Below are positions 43,528 through 54,954 of a stretch of DNA of 64,000 nt, piece by piece (positions within the stretch are counted from its first letter, which is position 1; each line of letters opens with the position of its first letter). Source of the stretch: Haematobia irritans (taxonomy: Eukaryota > Arthropoda > Insecta > Diptera > Muscidae); assembly GCF_050003625.1 (NCBI RefSeq), contig NC_134399.1, positions 149,352,473 to 149,416,472 of the forward strand, given 5' to 3'. The notes below the pieces were generated by a model, which made no database searches, was not told where the DNA came from, and saw only the letters and a list, made by a program, of their open reading frames with translations. The position numbers and the translations under genes were made by a program.

Positions 43528-45705
43528 CAAGGTGATCAAAAAATCGGTTTTTTTTAAAGTCGGTCTTTCGCGGTTCTAAAAAACCGGACCAGTTTTTATA
43601 ACCAGTGGGCGGTGTTTTAAAAAATAAATAACCGGTATAACCGGTCCAACCGTTTTTTTTTTAATTTAATATAATTTAATATAAATGAAGGAAAAATAAT
43701 CGAATGTTTTAATGTCAAAATTAAATTCTTTGGCTACAATTGCAGTGACAATACCGTAGACAAACATTAAAATGCCCAGCAAAAAAAGTGTCACCAAAAA
43801 AATAATGAAAATTTTCTTTTTGGATCAGGAAGTGGTTTTTTTTTTGAAAGTCGGGTTTACGCGGTTCTAAATAACCAGACCATTTTTTATAACCAGTGGG
43901 CGGTGTTTTAAAAAATAAATAACCGGTATAACCGATCCAACCGTTTTTTTTTAATTTAATATAATTTAATATAAATGAAGGAAAAATACTCCAATGTTTT
44001 AATGTAAAAATTAAATTCCTTGGCTGTAATTGCGGTGACAATACCGTAGACAAACATTAAAATGCCCAGCAAAAAAAGCATCCCCAAAAAAATAATGAAA
44101 ATTTTCTTTTTGGATCAGGAAGTGTTTTTTTTTTTTTTTGAAAGTCGGGTTTACGCGGTTCTAAAAAACCAGACCATTTTTATAACCAGTGGGCAGTGTT
44201 TTAAAAAATAAATAACCGGTATAACCGATCCAACCGGTTTTTTTTTAATTTAATATAATTTAATATAAATGAAGGAAAAATACTCCAATGTTGTAATGTA
44301 AAAATTAAATTCCTTGGCTGTAATTGCGGTGACAATACCGTAGACAAACATTAAAATGCCCAGCAAAAAAGCGTCGCCAAAAAAATTATGAAAATGTTCT
44401 TTTTGGATCCACAAGTGGTGCAAAATTGACGCAGAAGCGATGAATTTAACATGGGCTTGTCATAGGACGGAAGTCCTCCATTTCAACAGCCGTTGCACTG
44501 AATTTGCATCACTTCTTTAGGTGTGATCCGAATTCAATGTTTTGGATGTAAATTAAAAAATTCTGTGATATTTTGTCAAATAAATAATTTTTATAATTTT
44601 TTTATAATTTTTAATGGATTCTAACGCTTGTCGGAAACGTTTGACCTCCAATATTTTCAAAAATTCGCAATTTTTCTAGAAAAGATATAGCATGTTGTTC
44701 GTAAAATTTAAATAATTTGCACTATTTTATTAATTCTTAATCCGTTTTTAAGCTTTTTGAAACAATAAAATTTTAAATTTCCCTTTAAAAATATGAAAAA
44801 AAAACGAGTTATAAAAAAATTTACTCAAATGAACTTCCTGTGCAGTTAAAATAAAGAACAAAATGCCTTTAGAAGAACTTCCAAATTTTTTTGCTGGGAT
44901 ATGTTATATTAAAGACGATGTTGAAGATCCTCGACAACTAAAAATTTTATTGTATATACGATACTGTATTTGGCTTTCAAAGAATCATTTTCTTGTTTTT
45001 CAAAATATTCACAACACACAGAGAAGAAATATGATCACCTCAAACATGTTTCAAGAGCAAAATGTTATTTTTGTACGGGGAACATGTAACATGTTTGTGG
45101 CAAAAATGTTATTTTCTCGAAAATTATGTATCTGATTTCGGCCACCACGTAAATGTTTGCCGAGAAAAGAACATTTTTGCTACAAAAAAGTTTCATGTTC
45201 ATTATCCAAAAATAACATTTTGCTCTTGAAACATGTTTGAGGTGAACATATTCCTTCTCTGCGTGAAACAGAGCTAATTTTCTACAGAAAAGAATACCAA
45301 ATTAAGTATAATATGCAAGGCGGCCATGCTGGCCATTGCACCACGGTGTTATAATAATAATAACTTAAATCTCATAAATTTTGTTGACAAACTATACGTC
45401 TCTAATTGAACAGGCACGAATTGTTTATATTTCATTGAATTATCTCTGGAATTTCTATAGAAACTAACCTATTTTATTCGACAGTTTGGACGAATACTAT
45501 GTAGGAAGCGTTCAGAAAAGAGATGGAAGTGTGCAGAAAACACATTTGGGAAGATTTCTTATTTCAGTTTACATTGAAAATAAAAAAAACGAAAACCGGT
45601 TTTTATGTTATTAAAAAAACACCCGTCCACCGAAAATGTAATTTTATACAAACCCGACAATCGGTACAAAACGAAAAACCGGTCCACCGGTTTTGATCAC
45701 TCTAA
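43528..45705. mobile_element. repeat element with GTGATCAAAA ends and 290-bp tandem units
   Basis: The ends are GGTGATCAAAAAATCGG and (reverse) AGTGATCAAAACCGGTGGAC. The left half holds three direct units with ATACCGTAGACAAACATTAA at 43751, 44041 and 44335 (periods 290 and 294). Each unit contains inverted words CCGGACCAG-type and AACCGGTATAACCGGTCCAA. A MITE (45014-45265) is nested in the right half. No coding frame. Confidence 0.7.
45014..45265. mobile_element. palindromic MITE, copy 3
   Basis: Ends CACACAGAGAAGAAATATGA and (reverse) CACGCAGAGAAGGAATATGT. The inner arms pair through AACATGTTTCAAGAGCAAAA. Same length class as copy 2. Confidence 0.85.
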
Positions 45706-46106
45706 GCCTAGCACCAATATTTATGATAGTTAGATTTCCAGCCAGATCAAGTTATTCTGCCTCCTATAGGGCATAGAGTATTAAAACTGAGCTCAAAGTG
45801 GGATTTGCTACTTTTGTATTTAGCATTGATTATAAATATTGATATTAAAATAAATTATGTATTGAGTTTTCATCTAAAACTAAATTTTTTTCTATCAGTG
45901 CAACTGCAATTCTAATTCATTCTATCATATGTAAACACGTTTTTTTTTTTAATAATATTGTATCTGATTGGCTACATGATTTTTGAAAATTTTGCTATTC
46001 TTGTGTGACGGCATTAAGAAATATACATTTAATTGATTTCGTTTTTTTTTCTATTTGGAACTCTTTATAGTTTGCTGTGGTGTATGGATCGAGAATATAC
46101 AATATG
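45706..46106. other. cac intron, nothing firm
   Basis: It contains one MITE-type end on its own, TTTTTTTCTATCAGTG at 45886-45901, whose partner I cannot locate. Confidence 0.45.
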
Positions 46107-46456
46107 TGTCAAGAAACAAGTAAATGAGGCCAAACGTTTGGTCAGCCCGAATCTTTGATATCCACCCACCGCCATGGAACACATACAATAATTTTCTTTG
46201 TATATACGAGCAAATGTACTTATATTGTAGATAGTAAGGGAATTTTTTATGAAAATTTGAGGAACTTCAAGTAAATTTTTGGGGCATGTACATCTTAAGA
46301 CAACTGGCTCAAATGAAAAAGTTTCCGAAATTAAATTTAAAATTTCAAGTAAATCGAATGAAAACTGCGGATTCCATGACCGCAAGATGTCAAATAAGGA
46401 GATCGGTTTATATGGGGGCTATGTCAAGACATAAACCGATGTATACCAATCCAATA
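46107..46456 (-). mobile_element. DINE-1-like fragment, cut by the Himar1-like element
   Basis: It has the 3' end in reverse: AAACAAGTAAATGAGGCCAA with the palindrome CCAAACGTTTGG (46123-46134), then GATATCCACCCACCGCCATG. One monomer follows (GATCGGTTTATATGGGGGCT). It stops at the start of the mariner at 46457. Confidence 0.75.
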
Positions 46457-49209
46457 ACAGGTTGGCTGATAAATCCTCGGTCTGACACATAGATCGCGTC
46501 GCTAGTATTAAATGCATATTATTTTTATATAGTACCAACCTTCAAATGATTCGTGTCAAAATTTGACGTCTGTAAGTCAATTAGTTTGTGAGAAAGAGCG
46601 TCTTTTGTGAAGCAACTTTTGTTATTGTGAAAAAAATGGAAAAAAAGAAATTTCGCGTTTTGATAAAATACTGTTTTTTGAAGGGAAAAAATACCGTGGA
46701 AGCAAAAACTTGGCTTGATAATGAGTTTCCGGACTCTGCCCCAGGGAAATAAACAATAATAGATTGGTATGCAAATTTCAAGCGTGTTGAAATGAGCACG
46801 GATGACGGTGAACGCAGCGGACGCCTGAAAGTGGAAAACATCAAAAAAATCCACAAAATTATTTTGAATGATCGTAAAATGAAGTTGATCGAAATAGCAG
46901 AGGCCTTAAAGATATCACAGAAACGTTTATCAATATTTGGATATGCGGAAGCTCTGTGCGAAATGGGTGCCGCGCGAGCTCACATTTGACCAAAAATAAC
47001 AACGTGTTGGTGATTCTGGACGGTGTTTGCAGCTGTTAACTCGTAATATACCCGAGTTTTTCCGTGACAATGGATGAAACATGGCTCCATCACTACACCC
47101 CTGAGTCCAAAAGACAGTCGGCTGAGTTGACAGCGACCGGTGAATCGTCTCTGAAGCGTGGAAAGACTCAAAAGTCCGCTGGCAAAGTAATGGCCTCTTT
47201 TTTTGGGATGCGCATGGAATAATTTTTATCGATTATCTTGAGAAGGGAAAAACCATCAACAGTGACTATTATACGGCGTTATTGGAGCGTTTGAAGGTCG
47301 AAATCGCGGCAAAACGGTCCCATATGAAGAAGAAACAAGTATAAACGGCCGTAAGTTCGGCAAGGCCGAATCTTATGTACCCTCCACCATGGATTGCGTA
47401 GAAACTTCTACGAAAGACTGTCATCCACAATCGAATTACTTGTGTTGTGGTATCTTAAATCGTTTTCTAAATTGTGAGTTAGCCAAACGTGGTATACATT
47501 AGACAAAAAATAGTATGTGTAGGTAAGTTTACAAATAATTACGAATCGATATGGGCTTTTGCACGGTACGTAGGGAGCCAGAATTGAAATATGATGGTCG
47601 CTTATATGGGGCCTATATACAATTATTGATACGGACCAATTTTTGTATGATTGGGGATCGATTTATCTGAGGGCTATATATAACTATAGACCGATATGGA
47701 CCTAGTTACGCATGGTTTTTAACGGCCATATACTAGCACAATGTACCAAATTTCAACTGACTCGGATTAAATTTGCTCCTCCAAGAGGCTCCAAAACCAA
47801 ATCTCGGGATCGGTTTATATGGAGGCTCTATATGATTATGGACTGATATGGACCACTTTTGGCATGGTTGTTAAATATTATATACTACCACCACGTACAA
47901 AATTTCAACCAGATCGGATGAATTTTGCTTCTCCAAAAGGCACCGGAGGTCAAATCTGGGGATCGGTTTATATGGGTCCTATATATAATTATGGACTGAT
48001 ATGAACCAATTCCTGCTTGGTTGTTGGATACCATATACTAACATCACGTACCAAATTTCAACCGAATCGGATTAATTTTGCTCTTCCAAGGGTTCCGGAG
48101 GTCAAATCTGGGGATCGGTTTATATGGGGGCTATATATAATTATGGACCGATTTCGACCAATTTTTTCATGGGAGTTTGAGGAGATATATTAACACCACG
48201 TACCAAATTTGAACTGAATCAGATTAATTTTGGTCTTCCGAGGCTCCGGAGGTCAAATCTGGTGATCGGTTTATATAGGGGCTATATATAATTATGGACC
48301 GATGTGGACCAATTTTTGCATGGTTGTTAGAGACCATATACTAACACCATGTACCAACTTTCAGCCGGATCGGATGAAATTTGCTTCTCTTAGAGGCCTC
48401 GCAAGCCAAATCGGGGGATCGGTTCATATGGGGGCTATATATAATTATGGTCCGATGTGGACCAATTTTCGCATGGTTGTTAGAGACCATATATTAACAC
48501 CATGTACCAAATTTCAGCCGGATCGGATGAAATTTGCTTCTCTTAGAGGCCTCGCAAGCCAAATCGGGGGATCGGTTCATATGGGGGCTATATATAATTA
48601 TGGTCCGATGTGGACCAATTTTTGCATGGTTGTTAGAGACCATATACTAACACCATGTACCAAATTTCAGCCGGATCGGATGAAATTAGCTTCTCTTAGA
48701 GGCCCCGCAAGCCAAATTTGGGGGTCTGTTTATATGGGGACTATACGTAAAAGTGGACCGATATGGCCCATTTACAACACCATCCGACCTACATCAATAA
48801 CAACTACTTGTGCCAAGTTTCAAGTCGATAGCTTGTTTCGTTCACCAAGACAACGCACCGTGCCACAAGTCATTGAGAACGATGGCAAAAATTCATGAAT
48901 TGGGCTTCGAATTGCTTCCCCACCCACCGTATTCTCCAGATCTGGGCCCCAGCGACGTTTTCTTGTTCTCAGACCTCAAAAGGATGCTCGCAGGGAAAAA
49001 ATTTGGCTGCATTGAAGAGGTAATCGCCGAAACTGAGGCCTATTTTGAGGCAAAACCGAAGGAGTACTACCAAAATGGTATCAAAAAATTGGAAGGTCGT
49101 TATAATCGTTGTATCGCTCTTGAACGGAACTATGTTGAATAATAAAAACGAATTTTGACAAAAAAATGTGGTTTTCTTTGTTAGACCGGGGACTTATCAG
49201 CCAACCTGT
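46457..49209 (+). mobile_element. Himar1-like mariner, split by a DINE-1-like element
   Basis: The terminal repeats ACAGGTTGGCTGATAAATCC and GGACTTATCAGCCAACCTGT are those of the irritans-type mariners. The transposase reading starts at 46636 and ends at 49142. A stop replaces codon 39 (46750-46752), and small deletions follow. The first catalytic Asp is in TMDETWLHHY (47069). The second is in QDNAPCHKS (48845-48875) and the third in SPDL (48936), so the DD34D residues survive. Between 47335 and 48843 lies a foreign DINE-1-like element. Apart from that and the small lesions, it agrees closely with Himar1 of Haematobia irritans as I remember it. Confidence 0.95.
47335..48843 (-). mobile_element. 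DINE-1-like element inside the mariner, 5'-truncated
   Basis: The 3' end, hairpin TTCGG...CCGAA and CTTGTTT are complete at 47335. Seven or so monomers follow. The element stops at GATAGCTTGTTTCGTTC (48843), where relatives go on with GGAAGTTAGCGTG. The last 210 bp or so, the 5' end, are missing. The mariner resumes at once with CACCAAGACAACGC. Confidence 0.88.
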
Positions 49210-49711
49210 AAAAACGATATTTTTATAAAACTGCGGATATATTCTTTAATTAAAATTAAGAAAAAAAAGATAAAAAAACTTTTAATCGTACACAATTTTT
49301 TTATCGAATTAAGGGCAGGGAAAATAGTATATATCGTATGACATTTTTTATCAAATTGTTGAATTTGTTATCAATTTTATGTTGATGAATCGCTTACGAT
49401 AGTTTTTGTAACAAATTGTGGATTTTTGAATCGATATTAAACTTAAAAATCTTCTACGACATAATTGTTGAATAGTGGACTTCTTTATCGGCTTTGTGAT
49501 AAAATGCCTACGATATTTCTATTGAATGAGTGCATTTTTTTATAAATTAAAATTGGAAAATATTTTCGATAAAACACCTACAACTCAGCACGTTGAATCT
49601 TAAAAAAAAACTTTGTCGTAGGAAAATTGGAAAATATTTTATTAGGATCTTCGTATTTTTTTTTTTAATCATATACAATTATTTTTTTTTGTGCTGTCTA
49701 TTGATAGTACA

Positions 49712-49950
49712 TAGAAAAAAAAATTCACGAACATTTTTCCAATTAAAGTCTTAATTGAATGATAAAAAAAATACTCAATTAAAAATTTAATTGATTCAAT
49801 AAATTTTGTAATTAAAACAAAAATCAATCACTAAAATTAATAATATCAATTACATGTTTAATTGACTTTCAATTAATTTTTTAAGTGACTCTATCATTTC
49901 TGTGATTGAAGAAATTTTATTTAAAAACTTATTTGTATCAATTAATTTCG
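49712..49950. mobile_element. TA-type MITE rich in AATTAAAA words
   Basis: It starts TA-CATAGAAAAAAAAATTCACG and contains CAATTAAAG, TTAATTGATTCAAT and AAAACAAAAATCAATCAC. The same words in the same order are in 61198-61419. The right end is not clear. Confidence 0.6.
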
Positions 49951-49974
49951 TGGTTGGATCAGAAAAAAAATTTG

Positions 49975-50032
49975 TGCGTAGCATATCGATATTGCGATGC
50001 GTTACAAACGGAATGGTTGATGGGTATAAAAA
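49975..50032 (-). mobile_element. DINE-1-like 5' end scrap
   Basis: Plus strand ATCGATATTGCGATGCGTTA then CAAACGGAATGGTTGATGGG and TATAAA: the 5' end of a DINE-1-like element in reverse. Confidence 0.6.
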
Positions 50033-51554
50033 CTTTATGTTTCGATTTTGCTATCTTGTATCGTATGCTTGTATTGTTCGTGTCGTATGCTTGTATTGTA
50101 CACATATGAGAGCAACACTATGTGGTGGCTCTCTCAAGCCATGAGAAAACTAGTACTTTCGAGGATATTATGTAAAGATTCATGGGTTTTATGAAATCCA
50201 TACACATTATTTAAGAATTCATAATTTAATAAGAAGTATTTACGAAATCAATTTATTATGTAAGAGTTCATATATTTCAGATAATGAACAAAATCATTTT
50301 ACGTTTTTGTCTGGTGTAAACTGTATACAAAAAAGACACTATAAAATTATACATATTTCCAAATAGTTTTAAACAAATTGCATTTGGAAGTTAATACTTA
50401 TTTTAGCTAAGCTATACTTAGCAGTATAGAATAATGTTTATAAGTAAAAAAATAAAATAATATTTCTCAATGCCGTCACTAGACTAAAAACTAATTCAAC
50501 TAATAATTTTGGCAAATTAAAATTGTATCGATCAAATATATATAGATATCTAATGGTTATATATACAATTGGTTTATGACAACACATATAGATAACTTAG
50601 CAATTTTGATTATTTAATTTAATTTTTTTTTGGACTACCAATAAAGAACTTGCTAAATGTTCACACACACATAACATAGGAATTTGTAAAATGGAAGATA
50701 TACTAATTTTGTTATTGATAGTAAAAAGGATAATAGGATTAAGGATAATTTTGTTTTCGGGAGGAAAAGAGCGTTCTAGTTTATTGGAATATATCATGGA
50801 AAATATGGATATAGGCAGACGAGACAAAAGATATTCGCGAATCTATTACGTTGCGTTCGAATGAATAAAGAAGAAGAAGAAGAACAACGAAATTATTACA
50901 CAATCAAGTACATAAGTGAACTAAACAAAGAGTTTACCTTTAACGTAGTAGTAGTAGTAGTAGTAGCAATATTAGTGAGACGAAGAATATTCTTCTATTA
51001 CGAACACAGTAGACATATAGTAGGAGTATATGTGGAGAGTGTTTGTGGTATATTTTGTGTGGTTTGATATTTTACGTTTACAATAACTACAATACGAGAA
51101 CTTGTTGTTGTTTTCCAATTGAGGTGAGTAAAAGATTTTTTTATGAGAGTAAATATTTTTTGTTATTGTTTTGGAATATAATCTAAAACATATAAGTGTT
51201 TTAGCGAATTATTTGATTTTTTTTTTTTGTTTTAACGAAAAGAACAAACACACAAATATATAGCGAAAAATCTGAATATTATTCTCCTTTAATCTATGAT
51301 CTGTTTATTTTTTTTTATTAGCTTTTCTAATAGAGAAATGAAGAAATACGACAACAAATATGTACCTAAACATAGCTAGAGAGTTTTGATTGTTGTTAGC
51401 AATACGATAGAAAATTATAAATAGAAAGATTTTAATTTTTGTAAATAAAATTAAAACAAAAATTTTTATGAAAAAAATAACAAATAAAAATATTTTTTAA
51501 TTCAAAAAAAATTAAGAAAAAAACATAATAATAAATATATTTTGTTTTACTTAC
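50033..51554. other. cac intron with microsatellites
   Basis: (AAG)n at 50867-50883 and (GTA)n at 50947-50966. Poly-T 51219-51230 and A-rich sequence near the IIIS5 donor. Nothing coding. Confidence 0.65.
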
Positions 51555-52118
51555 TGGCACTCATCGGCAGTATGTTTACTTTCGTCCGTACAATAAAAAA
51601 ATTTCCCATTGAATAATTGTACACCAATGACAGAAAATATAAATTGAAATAATATGTACACGATTAGAATGTTAACAACATTTTTCAATGAATTCACTAC
51701 GCAATCGAAGACGGCTTTCAATTTGGGTACGCGTTTAATGGTCTTTAATGGTCGCAGGACACGAAGGACACGCAACGATTTGATTGTTGATAAATTTTGT
51801 CCAGCACTGCTACCGCTCATATCGAAACCAAAACTAACAGCAGCGCATATAACGACCACAGCATCCATAATATTCCAGAATTCTCTTAAATAGCTGCCAG
51901 GATGTAATATAACACCTAAATCTACAATTTTCAGTAACATTTCTATTGTGAATACGCCGGTAAATGCATAATCGAAATAATTCAAAATTTTATTTCGTGG
52001 TGAATTCTCACGAACGGGATCTTCAGCCGCTAACGCTATCGATGACAATGAGATGACGACCATAATGAAAAAATCAAAGTAACGTAAATTAACGACCCAA
52101 TGGGCGCCACGTCTTATG
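51555..52118 (-). CDS. cac: cac exon: domain III S1 to S5
   Basis: 564 nt, made of 1 nt, 187 codons and 2 nt. It starts [17 protein letters not shown] (end of linker and IIIS1). IIIS2 follows ([19 protein letters not shown]), then IIIS3 ([17 protein letters not shown]). The voltage sensor IIIS4 is [16 protein letters not shown], with a basic residue at roughly every third position. IIIS5 contains [19 protein letters not shown] and is followed by the start of the pore turret (FNGKFFYC, ending DEC and two bases of a Gln codon). The acceptor TATACAG lies at 52119 and the donor GTAAGT at 51554. The upstream exon supplies CC and this one C, making the Pro of SPTNP. Confidence 0.97.
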
Positions 52119-53264
52119 CTGTATATTGATTGGTTGTTTTGTATATAGTTTTTTTTTTTTGATTTTTTCCAATTTAAATAATCGAATATTTTTGCGATAT
52201 TTTTGCAATTTTCATTTAGCGATTTTTTCCAAAATTCAAGTATATCCAATAGCATTTGGTTTTTTGTTTCGTGTTTTACAATTTTTTTTTATTTCGATCC
52301 AATTGTGTTTTGTAATTTTGTGTGTTAATTTTGCAAAATTAATTTTGAAGCAATATTGGTGTTGTGGGCGCATTCGATTTTTGGTTGGTTGATGATTTTG
52401 ATTTGGTGATTTGTTTGTTGTTGTTGTTGTTTTTTCATAGGGTTTTGAGTTTATTCACACATTGTTGGTGATTGATTTGTGGTGATATTGAAGGATTTTT
52501 CATGATTTTTAGCATTTAACACAGGATGATTGTTATCGTGCATCATGCAAGTAAGCATTTGATGATATGTTTGAAGCGCATTTAAAAAGAAAGTTGATCC
52601 AACAAAATAAAAAAAAAAATAATAATAATAGAATAAAACAAAAATTAACATTGTTTAATGAACATAAAAAAGGATATAAAAAAGAGAAAAAGTTTATATT
52701 AATCATTTGTTTCGATTACCTTTTTTGTTTAAGTCATATTTTGAGGATTGTTATGAAAATCTTATTATACTAACTTAAAGATTTTATTTACTACATATAA
52801 ATTAGATTAGATTTCTGATTGTTGTGTGAATGAATAATGAGGTGTTGTGCTGTGTTTTCTGATTTAGTGTGGGGAAAAGGATCTGGAAATTGCCATGGGA
52901 ATATCCACAATGGGCTATAACAACAAACTATATAATTAAATATAGGGAATATTTTTATCCCACATTACTATAAATAACGAATTTGAATATAGGGAGAACT
53001 AAAACGAATATCAGTTATTTCCAAATTTTTGTGTTTTCATAAAAAAAAACTTGAACTTTAAATATATGGGAATTATCTGTTAACTTGAAATTATAAGAAT
53101 ATACAAGAGAAAATGAACTACCATAACGTAAGGCTATCAGTTTATTTCCAAATTTTTTACCAAACATTTCTCCTCTTCTTCTACCATTACAAATATTAAA
53201 GAATTGAAATTTGCAGCGCTCAAGGAAGAATTAAAGACACGGGTATGACTCTATTCCTTCTTTG
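52119..53264. other. cac intron, nothing recognised
   Basis: Upstream of the domain III exon acceptor. The acceptor is preceded by a pyrimidine-poor tract. GTT and AAT runs lie at 52409-52432 and 52608-52630. Confidence 0.6.
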
Positions 53265-53845
53265 GATGAGGTTGCTATCACTTCTAAGCCACTTGCCTGA
53301 CATCTAACACATTTATTTCAGTGACACTTCATTTCATTGTTTACAAACTTACAAGTTATTTTGATCTATTGCATTCAGAAACAAAAGTTATTCGTGGTGG
53401 ATTTCAAGGGTGATAGTGTGATTGCTTTATATTTGGTTGGATAACCACAAGGGGCTGTCGTTAGAGCTCTCCCTATTTAAATGTGGATAAGCATTTTATT
53501 TTTCTTTACAGCGATACTGGCAGTGTTGAAACGCCCACACCAGAAATGGTCCGAAAAATGAAGATCGAATTTAATCAGAAACCACGTCGCAGTGGTAGAA
53601 AACTTGCTCGATAACTGACATATCCTCAGAACGGATCCAACACATATTGACAATTGAGATTGGACTAAAGCCACTGAAGTTCCAAGAGCAAGAGCTTAAG
53701 CGATGCTCAAAAATACGATAGACTGGCAAGAGCCAACGAGTTACTTCGCTTGCACGAAAGTAGCCAGTTACAGAATTTGGTTTTTTCCGATCACAAACAC
53801 GGTTGACACAGATGGTAGAATTCTAACGAAAATGGTCGATTTTTT
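53265..53845 (+). mobile_element. degraded Tc1/mariner fragment
   Basis: It shares GGTTGCTATCACTTCTAA, TTGCTTTATATTTGGTTGGA and GATACTGGCAGTGTTGAAAC with the left half of the element at 58317. It then shows GAGATTGGACTAAAGCCA and GAGCAAGAGCTTAAGCGATG, like the right half at 60350. Reading it gives RANELLRLHESSQLQNLVFS-like pieces before the first catalytic Asp. Many frame breaks. Confidence 0.7.
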
Positions 53846-53934
53846 TACTGTTTGGTATATTGGTAGAATTCTTGAAGTTTTGGCAGATTTTGCAAAATAT
53901 TCCTCTGCAATTAAGGGGTACTTCAATTGTCTAT

Positions 53935-54095
53935 AGCAAAAAAATTTTTTTGAGAAAATTTTCTATAGAAAAAAAATCGAGAAAATTTTCCATAGAAAAA
54001 AAAATTTCGAGAAAATTTTCTGTAGAAATAAAATTTTGAAAAAATTTTCTATAGAAGTAAAATTTGGATAGAAATTTTGAGAAAATTTTATATAG
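53935..54095. repeat. minisatellite of about 30 bp
   Basis: Five or six copies of GAGAAAATTTTCTATAGAAA with A-rich spacers. It is the reverse of the AAAATTTTATTTCTATAGAA core in the element at 24145-24816. Confidence 0.8.
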
Positions 54096-54096
54096 A

Positions 54097-54439
54097 AGTA
54101 GGTTAGGTTAGGTGGCTGCCCGATGTATCAGGCTCACTTAGACTATTCAGTCCATTGTGATACCACATTGGTAAACTTCTCTCTTATCACTGAGTGCTGC
54201 CTGATTCCATGTTAAGCTCAATGACAAGGGACCTCCTTTTTATAGCCGAGTCCGAACGGCGTTCCACATTGCAGTGAAACCACTTAGAGAAGTTTTTAAA
54301 CCCTCAGAAATGTCACCAGCATTACTGAGGTGGGATAATCCACCGCTGTAAAACTTTTTGGTGTTCGGTCGAAGCAGGAATCGAACCCACGACCTTGTGT
54401 ATGCAAGGCGACCATGCTAACCATTGCACCACGGTGGCT
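54097..54439 (-). mobile_element. tRNA-derived SINE, complete copy
   Basis: About 340 bp on the minus strand. The head is AGCCACCGTGGTGCAATGG with a perfect A box TGGTGCAATGG (54421-54431) and a perfect B box GGTTCGATTCC (54377-54387). The body has GGTGGATTATCCCACCTCAG and GACTCGGCTATAAAAAGGAG. The tail is AATGTGGTATCACAATGGAC, TGAATAGTCTAAGTGAG, then CACCTAACCTAACCTA. The tail matches the LINE 3' end at 21275-21340. Confidence 0.92.
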
Positions 54440-54954
54440 CGAATGTAATGATCATCATCCCATGGAGGCTTATTTTCCAGCCTCAAGATAGCATATTTTT
54501 CGGAAGGATTAAAATAATTAGAGATCGCTGGATCAAGTGTATAGAGTTATAAAAAAATGTTTGCTTTATTTATTACTTATCGAATCAGCCCGGTAGTGGA
54601 TTCAGGAGAAAACCAGACTTCAAATTTATTTCAAATTGTGTTTTTTACCTATAAAAAACAAAAAATTGGGAAAGTAGACCTAATAGGGGATCTTCAGAAT
54701 ACTAGTTTAAAATTATTATGCTGAAGAAATAAAAGTATTAATTTTTACTACTTTTACCATATCGAAAAAGAGAAATACCATTTAATTTTTGATCTCTAGA
54801 TAATCAAGATTAGAAATTGGAAGATCAGTCTAGTGGTAAAAGTATCACAAAAAATGGAGAGAACACTATTTTTTGAAATTATATGGTCCAGACAAAATGG
54901 CAAATTCGCTGAAGGTTCGGTAGTAGTTTTTGGGACGTATAATAATACCATCTA
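54440..54954. other. cac intron, nothing recognised
   Basis: AT-rich sequence with no element ends up to the TA target at 54953. Confidence 0.55.

Noticed and set aside
54362..54439. Functional tRNA gene on the minus strand
   Set aside because: This is the head of a SINE with body and tail attached. There is no acceptor stem or terminator.
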